Positions 42,096 through 51,243 are shown, numbered from the stretch's first letter. The stretch is DNA of 64,000 nucleotides from Pseudomonas fildesensis (GCF_001050345.1 NZ_LFMW01000039.1:62001-126000); one strand, 5' to 3'. Numbers and translations: made by a program. The notes: generated by a model from the letters alone, not told the origin.

Positions 42096-42971
42096 TCACA
42101 GCGCCAATTGCTCTCGCAGAAACGTAATCAACGCCTGCACCGGTCGCGAACTCTGTCGGTGCTGGGGGTAAACCGCCGACAACGTCAGGGCTTCGGGGGC
42201 GAAGTCCTCCAGCACGGTGAGCAGGCGACCGTCCTTCAAGGCGTCGGCGACGATAAACGTCGGCAGGTAGGTGACGCCCAGGCCCGCGATGGCCGTATCA
42301 CGCAGCAGCTCGCCGTTGTTCACGCGCATGCGCCCGCTGACATTCAGCGCCTGCAACTTGCCTTTGAAGCGCCACTGCACCTGGCGGCCATGACCGTAGG
42401 GCAGGCAGTCGTGGTCGGCCAGGTCTTCAGGTTTCAACGGTGTGCCGCGTTCGGCCAAGTACGCGGGGCTGGCGCAGTACACGCGTTGCACGCTAGCGAT
42501 ACGCCGCGCGATCAGGGTGGAGTCCTCCAGGGTCCCGATACGCAGTACCAGGTCGTAGCCTTCGCCGATCAGGTCCACGGGGCGGTCGCTCAGGTCGACC
42601 TCCACGGAGACATGCGGATGGCGTTGCAGAAACTGCGGCAACAGGCAGCCCAGGTGAGCCATGGCAAACGACAACGGCGCACTCAGGCGCAGGGTGCCGC
42701 GCGGTTCGCTGTTCTGGCCGGCGATGCCCTGCTCCACTTGCTCGACATCACTGAGCAGGCGCAAGGCGGATTCGTAGTAACTCTGCCCCAGGGGCGTGAC
42801 ATCCAGGCGGCGCGTGGAGCGGTTGAGCAGGCGAACGCCCAAGCGGTCTTCGAGCTGGATCAGGCGGCGGCTGACAAATTGCTTGGACAGGCCCAGTTGC
42901 TCGGCGGCGGCGGTAAAGCTGCCGGATTCCATGACCTGGCAAAACAGGCGCATGTCTTCGAAGGGGTTCAT
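42096..42971 (-). CDS. LysR family transcriptional regulator
   Basis: 291 residues from the ATG at 42971 (GAGAAG seven bases upstream); the frame continues to 43064 through intergenic repeat sequence. The HTH (MNPFEDMRLFCQVMESGSFTAAAEQLGLSKQFVSRRLIQLEDRLG) and the effector domain ending YPQHRQSSRPVQALITFLREQL are like the CrgA/AaeR-type LysR branch, whose members often control quinone, aromatic-acid or aldehyde genes. A REP cluster separates it from the YcaC-like gene upstream. No divergent gene adjoins it. Confidence 0.87.
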   Translation of the reverse strand: MNPFEDMRLFCQVMESGSFTAAAEQLGLSKQFVSRRLIQLEDRLGVRLLNRSTRRLDVTPLGQSYYESALRLLSDVEQVEQGIAGQNSEPRGTLRLSAPLSFAMAHLGCLLPQFLQRHPHVSVEVDLSDRPVDLIGEGYDLVLRIGTLEDSTLIARRIASVQRVYCASPAYLAERGTPLKPEDLADHDCLPYGHGRQVQWRFKGKLQALNVSGRMRVNNGELLRDTAIAGLGVTYLPTFIVADALKDGRLLTVLEDFAPEALTLSAVYPQHRQSSRPVQALITFLREQLAL

Positions 42972-43033
42972 TGTCGCTTCTCGGTGGACATTTTGCTGTT
43001 TTATAGCCGGTCTGTAACACCACCACAACAGAT

Positions 43034-43169
43034 GATCGTTCCCACGCGCAGCAAAGGAATGCATCCCGTGACGCTCTGCGTCACCCCTGCGTAGGACTTG
43101 AGTGCTGCACCCGCAGCGGGACGCGGAGCGTCCGAGGCGGCATTCCCACGCAGAACGTGGGAACGATCA
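43034..43169. repeat. REP cluster of the ATCGTTCCCACGC family
   Basis: GATCGTTCCCACGCGCAGCAAAGGAATGCATCCCGTGACGC and GCGTCCGAGGCGGCATTCCCACGCAGAACGTGGGAACGATC are inverted arms; closely related to 19677-19819. Confidence 0.85.
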
Positions 43170-43179
43170 GGCAGGAGCG

Positions 43180-43797
43180 TTACTTGGCGGTGAACGCCGA
43201 GTAGCTGTTCATCAGGTTGCGGTAGTTGGGGATGCGCGGCGACAGCAGGTTGGCCAGGCCTTCCATGTCGTTGCGCCAGTCCACTTGCAGCTCACAGGCC
43301 ACGGAGAACCAGTTCACCAGTTGCGCACCGGCGGCCGTCATACGCGCCCAGGCGGCTTGTTGCACCGTTTCGTTGAAGGTGCCGGAGGCGTCGGTGACCA
43401 CGAACACCTCGAAGCCTTCGTCGAGGGCGCACAGGGTCGGGAACGCTACGCACACATCCGTTACCACCCCGGCAATGATGATCTGCTTGCGGCCGGTCGC
43501 CTTGACTGCCTTGACAAAGTCTTCGTTGTCCCAGGCGTTGATCTGACCAGGGCGCGGGATGTACGGCGCGTCCGGGAACAGTGCTTTGAGCTCTGGAACC
43601 AGTGGACCGTTAGGACCGCTTTCAAAACTGGTGGTGAGGATGGTCGGCAGTTTGAAGAACTTCGCCACGTCGGCCAGGGCCAGCACGTTGTTCTTGAATT
43701 CGTTGGGGGAAAAATCCTGCACCAGCGAGATCAGGCCAGTCTGGTGATCCACCAACAGCACGACGGCGTCGTCTTTGTTCAAGCGCTTGTAAGTCAT
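43180..43797 (-). CDS. Isochorismatase-like hydrolase (YcaC type)
   Basis: 205 residues; AGGAG seven bases upstream. The cysteine hydrolase triad is visible as D17 (VVLLVDHQTGL), a lysine in the central region and the nucleophile Cys in IAGVVTDVCVAFPTLCAL (about residue 118). Sequence and length fit YcaC-like proteins, a branch of the isochorismatase/nicotinamidase superfamily whose physiological substrates are poorly known; amide hydrolysis is the usual chemistry. It is the third gene of the run ABM-amidohydrolase-YcaC (24 bp after the amidohydrolase stop). Confidence 0.87.
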   Translation of the reverse strand: MTYKRLNKDDAVVLLVDHQTGLISLVQDFSPNEFKNNVLALADVAKFFKLPTILTTSFESGPNGPLVPELKALFPDAPYIPRPGQINAWDNEDFVKAVKATGRKQIIIAGVVTDVCVAFPTLCALDEGFEVFVVTDASGTFNETVQQAAWARMTAAGAQLVNWFSVACELQVDWRNDMEGLANLLSPRIPNYRNLMNSYSAFTAK

Positions 43798-43821
43798 GGG
43801 GTAACTCCTGATTTGGGTGTG

Positions 43822-45576
43822 TTAAAAGGCAAAGCACGAGCAGCCAAACGCGCCCCAGAAACCCTGGAAGTCGCTGACCGGCGCGCTGGACAGCCGCGCC
43901 TTCTCATGGCTGTGGGAATGCACGCCACACGGGCCGCTGCATTGGTGAACCTGAGCCTGCAAAGGTGAAGTCGGGCGCCAGTGGCCCGGCACCTTGACCA
44001 CCGGCGACCAGTCCGGCAGCACCGGCACGCGCGGCGGTGCGAAATCTTCGAAGTCGCCGGCGCCGTACACCACCTTGCCGCCGACCACGGTCAGTACCGA
44101 TTCAATCCACTTGATGGCTTCTTCATCGACGCTGAAAAAGTCCGCCGACAACGCGGCGACGTCCGCCAGTTGGCCGACCTTGATCTGGCCCTTCTTGCCC
44201 TGCTCCGACGAGAACCAGGCGCTGCCGTGGGTGAACAGTTCCAGCGCGGTGAGGCGCGGCAGGCCTTCGGCGTGCAGTTCCAGACCGCCGACGGTGCGGC
44301 CGCTGACCATCCAGTACAGCGAAGTCCATGGGTTGTAGCTCGACACCCGCGTGGCATCGGTACCCGCGCCGACCGGCACGCCTTCGGCGAGCATGCGCTT
44401 GATCGGCGGCGTGGCTTCGGCGGCCTTGGCGCCATAGCGCTCAACGAAGTACTCGCCCTGGAACGCCATGCGGTCCTGGATCGCGATACCGCCGCCGAGG
44501 GCCCGCACGCGCTCGATGTTTTTCGGGGTGATGGTCTCGGCATGGTCGAAGAACCACGGCAAGCCATTGAACGGGATGTCGCGGTTGACCTTCTCGAACA
44601 CGTCAAGCATGCGCGAGATGGATTCGTCATAGGTGGCGTGCAGGCGGAACGGCCAGCGCTGCTCCACGAGGTGACGGACCACCGGCTCCAGTTCCTGTTC
44701 CATGGTCAGCGGCAGGTCGGGACGCGGTTCGAGGAAGTCTTCGAAGTCGGCCGCCGAGAACACCAGCATTTCGCCGGCGCCGTTGTGGCGCAGGTAGTCG
44801 TCGCCCTGGTGCAGGGTGACGCTGCCGGTCCAGTGCTTGAAGTCGCTGAGTTCTTCCTTGGGCTTCTGGGTGAACAGGTTGTAGGCGATGCGCACCGTCA
44901 ACTGTTCATCCTTGGCCAACTGCTCGATCACCGCGTAGTCATCGGGGTAGTTCTGGAAACCGCCGCCGGCATCGATGGCGCTGGTGAGGCCCAGGCGATT
45001 GAGTTCACGCATGAACTGGCGGGTCGAGTTGACCTGGTACTCCAGCGGCAGTTTCGGACCTTTGGCGAGGGTCGAATACAGGATCATCGCGTTGGGCCGC
45101 GCCACCAGCATGCCGGTGGGGTTGAGCAAGGCGCGGTCGTACAGGTGCAGCACGAACACCGGGGTGTCCGGCGCGGCCTGGTTGAGCTCTTCCAGGGTGG
45201 GCATGCGTTTTTCGGCGAACTGGAATTCGTTCCAGCCACCGACCACGCGCACCCATTGCGGTGTCGGGGTGCGGTCGGCCTGGTCCTTGAGCATGCGCAA
45301 GGCATCGGCCAGGGACGGCACGCCTTCCCAGCGCAGTTCGAGGTTGTAGTTCAGCCCACCACGGATCAGGTGCAGGTGCGAGTCGTTGAGGCCGGGGATC
45401 ACGGTGCGGCCCTTGAGGTCGATGACCTGCGTAGCGCTGCCGCGCAGGGCCATGGCTTCACCGTCGGTGCCGACGGCAACGAAGCGGCCCTGGTGGATGG
45501 CGACGGCGGTAGCACGCGGGTTTTCGCGGTCCACGGTGTGGAACTGGCCATTGAACAGAATCAGATCGGCGTTCAT
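43822..45576 (-). CDS. YtcJ-like metal-dependent amidohydrolase
   Basis: 584 residues. The amidohydrolase 3 pattern is clear: VIDLKGRTVIPGLNDSHLHLIRGGL (first metal-binding HxH, about residues 67-69), LHATYDESISRML and FFDHAETI with further His ligands, and the late Asp in VPVGAGTDATRVSSYNPW. C-terminally a short beta sandwich closes the fold and a tail of about 60 residues follows with CSGPCGVHSHSHEK and ends GCSCFAF, a small Cys/His-rich stretch not needed by the fold. It should hydrolyse an amide, ureide or imine bond. It is translationally coupled to the ABM gene (ATGA overlap). Confidence 0.85.
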   Translation of the reverse strand: MNADLILFNGQFHTVDRENPRATAVAIHQGRFVAVGTDGEAMALRGSATQVIDLKGRTVIPGLNDSHLHLIRGGLNYNLELRWEGVPSLADALRMLKDQADRTPTPQWVRVVGGWNEFQFAEKRMPTLEELNQAAPDTPVFVLHLYDRALLNPTGMLVARPNAMILYSTLAKGPKLPLEYQVNSTRQFMRELNRLGLTSAIDAGGGFQNYPDDYAVIEQLAKDEQLTVRIAYNLFTQKPKEELSDFKHWTGSVTLHQGDDYLRHNGAGEMLVFSAADFEDFLEPRPDLPLTMEQELEPVVRHLVEQRWPFRLHATYDESISRMLDVFEKVNRDIPFNGLPWFFDHAETITPKNIERVRALGGGIAIQDRMAFQGEYFVERYGAKAAEATPPIKRMLAEGVPVGAGTDATRVSSYNPWTSLYWMVSGRTVGGLELHAEGLPRLTALELFTHGSAWFSSEQGKKGQIKVGQLADVAALSADFFSVDEEAIKWIESVLTVVGGKVVYGAGDFEDFAPPRVPVLPDWSPVVKVPGHWRPTSPLQAQVHQCSGPCGVHSHSHEKARLSSAPVSDFQGFWGAFGCSCFAF

Positions 45577-46163
45577 AGGGTTTCCTTTACAGAGGCTTCA
45601 AGCCAGGGAGCAAACAGGCGGGTGGCCGCCGGCATCAGCAGGTACACCACCAGCACGACAATGGTCACGGTGACCAGGAAGGTGGCGACCACGTAGTTGG
45701 ACAGGAACGGGTGCAGGCCCAGGATCGGCCCCCAGACGATGGGCACCAGCAAGGTCAGCGGCAGGATCACAAACAGGGTCACCACCGCCTGCTTCCAGCG
45801 CGGCGGCTTGGCGGCGTCGTCCGTCTGCGGCGCGAACCAGAATTCGTTGACGCCGCCGATTTCGGTCTTGTCGCCGTCGGCCAACATCGGCGCGGCTTCG
45901 GCGATCAGGTCTTTGCGTTCAGGGGAGTCGAGCCATTGCTCAAGCGCGTCGGTGGAGCGGTAGCGCAACACGCAGGTGAACAGCGCCAGGCCGCCCTGCT
46001 TGCCGCGTACCACGTCGACGCCAAGGTGGCCGGGACGTTCGCCGGCAATGCGCACGATGCGCCGCAGCCACGCTTCGTAGTCGGCGTCGAGGCCTTTTTT
46101 GATGAGGTGTTTGACGACCAGGGTGACGACTTCGTCGGGGCCGTTCTTGGGTGTCGGGTGCAT
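45573..46163 (-). CDS. ABM-domain protein with C-terminal membrane anchor
   Basis: 196 residues. The N-terminal half (about 12-100) is an antibiotic-biosynthesis-monooxygenase ferredoxin-like domain: VTLVVKHLIKKGLDADYEAWLRRIVRIAGERPGHLGVDVVRG and FTCVLRYRSTDALEQWLDSPERKDL. The C-terminal half has two strong hydrophobic helices (AVVTLFVILPLTLLVPIVWG and VVATFLVTVTIVVLVVYLLM). Such ABM-membrane fusions are known but uncharacterised to my knowledge. It is first in the operon with the amidohydrolase and YcaC-like hydrolase; 93 bp separate it from urtE upstream. Confidence 0.83.
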   Translation of the reverse strand: MHPTPKNGPDEVVTLVVKHLIKKGLDADYEAWLRRIVRIAGERPGHLGVDVVRGKQGGLALFTCVLRYRSTDALEQWLDSPERKDLIAEAAPMLADGDKTEIGGVNEFWFAPQTDDAAKPPRWKQAVVTLFVILPLTLLVPIVWGPILGLHPFLSNYVVATFLVTVTIVVLVVYLLMPAATRLFAPWLEASVKETL

Positions 46164-46255
46164 GGTGTCTTCCCCCCGGGAAAGCTGAGCGATGGGAGGA
46201 AGTGTGGTGCTAACGGGGTCGGGAAAATTGAATGTACGTGCTGTCTATGACCCGT

Positions 46256-46945
46256 TCAAACCGAGAGGTACCGACTGATAGTGGCCTCGTCCACCCGGTC
46301 GCGGGTTTCCTCGATCACGAACCGGCCCTTCTCGATCACCAGGAAACGGTCGGCAATTTCAAGGGTGAACGACAGCACCTGCTCCGACACCACGATGGTC
46401 AGGTCGCGCAGGTTGCGAATTTCCTTCAGCGTGCGCGCAATGTCCTTGATGATCGACGGCTGGATGCCCTCGGTCGGCTCATCGAGCAACAACACCTTGG
46501 GGTTGGTCGCCAACGCGCGGGCAATCGCCAATTGCTGTTGCTGCCCGCCGGACAGGTTGCCGCCCTTGCGCGACTGCATGTCGTAGAGCACCGGGAACAG
46601 CGCATACAAATCCTCCGGCACCTTGCCCCGTGCCGACGCCGGCAGGCCGGTCTGGATATTTTCCAGCACGCTCATGCTCGGAAAAATCATGCGGCCCTGG
46701 GGCACATAGGCAATGCCCCGCTCGACCCGCTCGTGGGTTTCCAGCGCCGACACATCGTGCCCGTCCACGCTCACCTGGCCTTTCCACTGCGGCAGGATGC
46801 CCATCAGGCTCTTGAACAGAGTGGTCTTGCCCATGCCATTGCGGCCCATCACCGCGACGATCTCGCGCTTGGCGACGTTCAGGTCCAGGTCGTGGAGGAT
46901 CTGGCTCTGCCCGTAGCCGCAGGACAACTGGTCGATCTTGAACAT
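46256..46945 (-). CDS. urtE: Urea ABC transporter ATPase UrtE
   Basis: 229 residues; GAGGAG six bases upstream. LivF-type ATPase with Walker A GRNGMGKTT, signature LSGGQQQQLAIARAL, Walker B VLLLDEPTEGIQP and VSEQ in place of the H-loop THD, as usual for UrtE. It powers uptake with UrtD. It ends the urtABCDE run and lies 10 bp after urtD. Confidence 0.92.
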   Translation of the reverse strand: MFKIDQLSCGYGQSQILHDLDLNVAKREIVAVMGRNGMGKTTLFKSLMGILPQWKGQVSVDGHDVSALETHERVERGIAYVPQGRMIFPSMSVLENIQTGLPASARGKVPEDLYALFPVLYDMQSRKGGNLSGGQQQQLAIARALATNPKVLLLDEPTEGIQPSIIKDIARTLKEIRNLRDLTIVVSEQVLSFTLEIADRFLVIEKGRFVIEETRDRVDEATISRYLSV

Positions 46946-46955
46946 GCCGGACTCC

Positions 46956-47714
46956 TCAGTGGCCCAAATACACTTCGATGACTTTCGGATTGCTTTGCAC
47001 CGACTCCATGCTGCCCTCGGCCAGCACCTTGCCCTGATGCAGCACCGTGACTTTATGCGCGATGCTTTTGACGAATTCCATGTCGTGCTCGATCACCAGC
47101 ACCGAACGGCCCTGGCTGATGCGGTTAAGCAGCTCGGCAGTTTGCGCGCGCTCGTTGACGCTCATGCCCGCCACCGGCTCGTCGAGCATCAGCAGCTCGG
47201 GGTCTTGCATCAGCAGCATGCCGATCTCCAGCCACTGCTTTTGCCCGTGGGACAGCAGGTCGGCCTGTTGTTGCAGCAAGTCGCCGAGGAAAATCTCACG
47301 CGCCACCTCTTCCACCCGTGCAATCACCTGGGCGCTGCGCTTGAAAAACAGCGCGCCCCACACCTTGCGGCCCGCCGGGTAGGACATCTCGAGGTTCTCG
47401 AACACCGTGAGGTTTTCGTAGATCGACGGGTTCTGGAATTTACGCCCGACACCCGCGCGCACAATGTTGTACTCGCGCATCTTGGTCAGTTCCTGCCCGT
47501 CGAACTGGATGCTGCCGCTGGTGGCGCGGGTCTTGCCGCAGATCAGGTCGAGCACCGTGGTCTTGCCGGCGCCGTTGGGGCCGATCACCACGCGCACTTC
47601 GTTGCGGTCGATATACAGGTTGAGGTTGTCGACCGCCTTGAAGCCGTCGAACGACACGGTGAGGCCTTCGATGGCCAGCACCGGTTTTTTCATTTCAAAG
47701 CCGACGGCGGTCAT
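46956..47714 (-). CDS. urtD: Urea ABC transporter ATPase UrtD
   Basis: 252 residues; GGAG eight bases upstream; overlaps the urtC stop by 4 bp. LivG-type ATPase with Walker A GPNGAGKTT, the UrtD-typical region ARVEEVAREIFLGDLLQQQADLLSHGQKQWLEIGMLL (signature SHGQ) and Walker B LLMLDEPVAGMS followed by VIEHD. The SHGQ signature separates UrtD from general LivG proteins. Confidence 0.92.
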   Translation of the reverse strand: MTAVGFEMKKPVLAIEGLTVSFDGFKAVDNLNLYIDRNEVRVVIGPNGAGKTTVLDLICGKTRATSGSIQFDGQELTKMREYNIVRAGVGRKFQNPSIYENLTVFENLEMSYPAGRKVWGALFFKRSAQVIARVEEVAREIFLGDLLQQQADLLSHGQKQWLEIGMLLMQDPELLMLDEPVAGMSVNERAQTAELLNRISQGRSVLVIEHDMEFVKSIAHKVTVLHQGKVLAEGSMESVQSNPKVIEVYLGH

Positions 47715-48871
47715 GGTTGTGTCTCCAGGATCTTGGTTTCAGCTTTTGGTGTGACCGGCGCTATCTCGGCTTTCGGCGCGGGTTTGCGCCGCAACAATTT
47801 TGCCAGCGCCTGGCGCCCGTGGCTGTCCCACAAGCCCGCCAGGCCGTTGGGAAAATACATGACCACGGCGATAAACAGCCCGCCCATCAGGTACAGCCAC
47901 AACTCGGGGAAGGACTCGGAAAAGTAGGTCTTGCCGTAGTTCACCAGCAGCGCGCCATACACCGCGCCGAGCAGCGACATGCGCCCGCCCACAGCCGCGA
48001 AGATCACCATTTCGATTGACGGCACGATGCCGACGAAGGACGGCGACATAAAGCCCACCTGCAAGGCAAACATCGCCCCGCCAATCGCCGAAAACGCCGC
48101 CGCCACGCAGAATACGAAGATCTTGAAGCTGGCCACGTCATACCCGGAAAAGCGCACGCGTTCTTCCTTGTCGCGCATGGCCATGAGCAACCGGCCGAGC
48201 TTGGACGCGAGGATAAACCGGCCGATAAAGATGCAGCCAAACAGCAACCCGGCGCTGATGAAGTACAGGATCATTTTCGCGCTGTCGGTGCGCAGGTCCC
48301 AGCCGAGCAGGGTCTTGAGGTCGGTGATGCCGTTGACGCCGCCGGTGAGGCCTTGCTGGCCGACGATCAGCACGGTGAGGATCAGCGCAATCGCCTGGGT
48401 GACGATGGAGAAATACACATCGCCCACGCGCCGCTTGAACAACGCGATGCCGATGATGAATGCCAACAGCACCGGCACCGCAATCACCGCAAATACGGTA
48501 AAAGTGAAACTGTGAAACGGCTGCCACAGCCAGGGCAACTCGGTGATCTGGTTCCAGTCCATAAAGTCCGGGATGCCGGGAGTGGACTGGATTTTTGTGC
48601 TCTGCGGGTCCGAGGCCTCCAGCTTGAGGAACATCGCCATGCAGTAGCCGCCGACGCCAAAAAACACGCCCTGCCCCAGGCTGAGAATGCCGCCATAACC
48701 CCAGCACAGCACCAGGCCCACGGCGACGAACGCGTAGGTCAGGTACTTGCCGACCATGTTCAGGCGAAACGCATCCAGGGTCAGCGGGAAGACCACAAGG
48801 ATCAACACCGCCAGCAGCATGATGCCGATCAGGTTTTGCTGGCCGCCCAGCAGCTTGTCTAAAGCCTTCAT
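47711..48871 (-). CDS. urtC: Urea ABC transporter permease UrtC
   Basis: 386 residues with about ten hydrophobic helices in the LivM fold, including VGLVLCWGYGGILSLGQGVFFGVGGYCMAMFL and the cytoplasmic loop with SKLGRLLMAMRDKEERVRFSGYDVASFK, which contacts the ATPase. Residues 85-125 hold an inserted periplasmic segment (DPQSTKIQSTPGIPDFMDWNQ) found in UrtC. GAGG precedes the ATG; urtB ends 10 bp upstream. Confidence 0.92.
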   Translation of the reverse strand: MKALDKLLGGQQNLIGIMLLAVLILVVFPLTLDAFRLNMVGKYLTYAFVAVGLVLCWGYGGILSLGQGVFFGVGGYCMAMFLKLEASDPQSTKIQSTPGIPDFMDWNQITELPWLWQPFHSFTFTVFAVIAVPVLLAFIIGIALFKRRVGDVYFSIVTQAIALILTVLIVGQQGLTGGVNGITDLKTLLGWDLRTDSAKMILYFISAGLLFGCIFIGRFILASKLGRLLMAMRDKEERVRFSGYDVASFKIFVFCVAAAFSAIGGAMFALQVGFMSPSFVGIVPSIEMVIFAAVGGRMSLLGAVYGALLVNYGKTYFSESFPELWLYLMGGLFIAVVMYFPNGLAGLWDSHGRQALAKLLRRKPAPKAEIAPVTPKAETKILETQP

Positions 48872-48881
48872 CTGCTCGCCT

Positions 48882-49799
48882 CTACTTGCGCACTTTGATG
48901 GAGAACAACCCTTGCGGGCGCAGCATCAGGATCAGAATCACCGAGGACAAGGTGAGTACCTTGGCCATCGAGCCACTGAGGAAAAACTCCGACAGCGATT
49001 GCGTCTGGGCGATCAGGAACGCCGAGGCAATGGTGCCGAACAGGCTCTGTGCGCCGCCGAACACCACCACCAGGAAGGTGTCGACGATGTACTGCGAGCC
49101 CGCCGTCGGCCCGGTGGAGCCAATCGTAGTGAACGCCGCGCCCGCCACACCGGCTACGCCGCAGCCGAGGGCGAAGGTCATGCGGTCGACCTTGCGTGTA
49201 TTGATGCCGACGGCGCGGCTCATCAGACGGTTCTGCACGGTGGCACGCACCTGCAAGCCCCAGCGCGAGCGGTAGAGCATCAGGAAGATCGTGGCGGTCA
49301 GCAGCAGGGTCAGGCCCATCATGAACAGGCCGTTGCGCGGGATCTCGATGGCGTCGGTGAAGTTCACCGAGCCCATCAGCCAGGCCGGGGGTTCGGCGCT
49401 GACTTCACGGGCGCCGAACACCGAGCGGAAGGTTTGCTGCATCACCAGGGACAAGCCCCAGGTCGCCAGCAACGTATCCAGCGGGCGCTTGTACAAGCGG
49501 CTGATCATCGCCCACTCCACCAGCCAGCCGACGGCACCGGCGACGAGGAACGACAGGGCGATGGCGAAGAAGAAGTAATAGGGTTGGAAGCTTGGCGCAA
49601 AGTGCGCGGTAAGGCTGGAACACACGTAGGTGGTGTAGGCGCCGATGGTCAGGAACTCACCGTGGGCCATGTTGATCACGCCCATCTGGCCGAAAATGAT
49701 CGCCAGTCCCAATGCCATCAGCAACAGCACGCAGAACACGGACAAGCCGTTGAACCCCTGCATCGCCGCGATGGCTCCAAATTCCGATAGCCATTCCAT
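48882..49799 (-). CDS. urtB: Urea ABC transporter permease UrtB
   Basis: 305 residues from the ATG at 49799 (AGGAG nine bases upstream); the open frame to 49934 runs through a REP element and is not coding. LivH-type permease: LLLMALGLAIIFGQMGVINMAHGEFLTIGAYTTYV and GVAGVAGAAFTTIGSTGPTAGSQYIVDTFLVVVFGGAQSLFGT are typical. The N-terminal periplasmic extension seen in some UrtB proteins is absent. It forms the membrane channel with UrtC. A REP hairpin separates it from urtA. Confidence 0.92.
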   Translation of the reverse strand: MEWLSEFGAIAAMQGFNGLSVFCVLLLMALGLAIIFGQMGVINMAHGEFLTIGAYTTYVCSSLTAHFAPSFQPYYFFFAIALSFLVAGAVGWLVEWAMISRLYKRPLDTLLATWGLSLVMQQTFRSVFGAREVSAEPPAWLMGSVNFTDAIEIPRNGLFMMGLTLLLTATIFLMLYRSRWGLQVRATVQNRLMSRAVGINTRKVDRMTFALGCGVAGVAGAAFTTIGSTGPTAGSQYIVDTFLVVVFGGAQSLFGTIASAFLIAQTQSLSEFFLSGSMAKVLTLSSVILILMLRPQGLFSIKVRK

Positions 49800-49837
49800 G
49801 ATGATGGTCTCCTGAGAGCCAGGTTGAAAACGAACCC

Positions 49838-49966
49838 GTAGGAGCCTGCTTGTGGTGGCGAGCAAGCTTGCTTGCGCTGGGGTGCGAAGCGCCCCAAAAA
49901 AGCCGGCTCCAGCTACGCTGTCGAACGGGAGCAAGCTCCCTCGTCACAACAAGCCGGCGCCTACAC
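49838..49966. repeat. REP cluster inside the urt operon
   Basis: Between urtA (stop 49969) and urtB (start 49799). Arms GTAGGAGCCTGCTTGTGG ... CAACAAGCCGGCGCCTAC enclose GGTGGCGAGCAAGCTTGCTTGCGC and GAACGGGAGCAAGCTCCCTCG. Two REP families appear nested. Stable hairpins here could protect the urtA message and reduce read-through to the membrane genes. Confidence 0.8.
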
Positions 49967-49968
49967 GG

Positions 49969-51177
49969 TTATTGGTAGCCTTTGGGGAACGGGTTCGGCT
50001 CGATCAGATCCGACTCGTAGATCACCTTGAACTGGCCGTTGGGCAGCACTTCACCGATGCGCGACTTGCTCCACAGGTGGTGGTTCTCGTGGACCTTCAC
50101 ATAGCCTTCCGGTGCGGTTTTCAGCTCGATGCCAGGGGACGCGGCAACGACTTTATCCACGTCGAAACTGCCGGCCTTCTCCACCGCTGCTTTCCACAAC
50201 CATGGCCCGAGGTAGGCGGCCTGGGTTACGTCGCCGATCACGGCGTCCTTGCCGTACTTGGCTTTGAACGCTTCGACGAAGGCTTTGTTGTTCGGGTTGT
50301 CCAGGCTCTGGAAATACTTCATCGAGGCATAGAAACCGGCCATGTTTTCGCCGCCGATGCCGAGCAGTTCGTCTTCGGTGACCGACAGGGTCAGCAGGGT
50401 CTGCTTGGACGAGTTCACGCCCGCCGCGTTGAGTTGCTTGTAGAACGCCACGTTGGAGCCGCCCACGACCGCTGCGAAGACCACGTCAGGTTTTTTCAGC
50501 TTGACCTTGTTGATCAGCGAGCCGAACTGGGTGTTGCCCAGCGGGTAGTAGTCTTCGCCGACCACCGTGCCGTGCAATACGTTTTCAATGTGCTTGCGCG
50601 CGATCTTCATTGAGGTGCGCGGCCAGATGTAGTCTGAGCCGACCAGGTAGAAGGTCTTGGCGCCTTTGGTCTTGGCGATCCAGTCGAGGCTGGCGAGGAT
50701 CTGCTGGGTGGCTTCCTGCCCGGTGTAGATCACGTTTTTCGACTGTTCCAGGCCTTCATAGAAGGTCGGGTAGTAGAGCAGGCCGTTTTCTTTCTCGAAG
50801 ATAGGCAGCACGGCTTTGCGTGATGCGGAGGTCCAGCAGCCGAACACGGCGGCAACCTTGTCGTTGACCAGTAACTTCTTGGCTTTTTCGGCGAACGTCG
50901 GCCAGTCGGACGCGCCGTCTTCCTGCACCACCTTGATCTGCCGTCCCAGAATCCCGCCCGAGGCGTTGATTTGCTCGATCGCCAGGCGTTCGGCCTGGAT
51001 CGAACCGGTCTCGGAAATCGCCATGGTGCCGGTGGCCGAGTGCAACTGGCCGACGGTGACTTCGGTAGCGGTCACGGCCAGGCCTTCGTTATCGGCCAGC
51101 ACGCCCTGGCTGAACAGCGCGGCCGCCAATAACGACAAGGCCAACAGCGGTTTGGAGCGGATCAATCGTGGTTCCAT
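49969..51177 (-). CDS. urtA: Urea ABC transporter substrate-binding protein UrtA
   Basis: 402 residues from the ATG at 51177 (AGAGGAG upstream), beginning a signal peptide (LIRSKPLLALSLLAAALFSQGVLA). The mature protein follows the UrtA/FmdD pattern: VTVGQLHSATGTMAISETGSIQAERLAIEQINASGGILGRQIK, VFGCWTSASRKAVLPIFEKENGLLYYPTFYEGLEQSKNVIYTG and TFYLVGSDYIWPRTSMKIAR. Binds urea or a small amide in the periplasm. No urease or urea-carboxylase genes occur in the window, so short amides remain possible ligands. It is divergent from the transporter-kinase fusion with a repeat-rich control region between. Confidence 0.9.
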   Translation of the reverse strand: MEPRLIRSKPLLALSLLAAALFSQGVLADNEGLAVTATEVTVGQLHSATGTMAISETGSIQAERLAIEQINASGGILGRQIKVVQEDGASDWPTFAEKAKKLLVNDKVAAVFGCWTSASRKAVLPIFEKENGLLYYPTFYEGLEQSKNVIYTGQEATQQILASLDWIAKTKGAKTFYLVGSDYIWPRTSMKIARKHIENVLHGTVVGEDYYPLGNTQFGSLINKVKLKKPDVVFAAVVGGSNVAFYKQLNAAGVNSSKQTLLTLSVTEDELLGIGGENMAGFYASMKYFQSLDNPNNKAFVEAFKAKYGKDAVIGDVTQAAYLGPWLWKAAVEKAGSFDVDKVVAASPGIELKTAPEGYVKVHENHHLWSKSRIGEVLPNGQFKVIYESDLIEPNPFPKGYQ

Positions 51178-51243
51178 GGGGCGACTCCTCTGCAATGAGG
51201 GGGTCAGCATGGCGGCAGCCGGCCAGCACGGGTATACGCAGCC

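Noticed and set aside
49800..49934. N-terminal extension of urtB
   Set aside because: It is REP sequence translated in frame; AGGAG precedes the ATG at 49799, where the family sequence begins.
51178..51243. Sigma-54 promoter upstream of urtA
   Set aside because: The best candidate (TGGCCGGCTGCCGCC on the minus strand) does not keep the GG-N10-GC spacing, so I do not call it.
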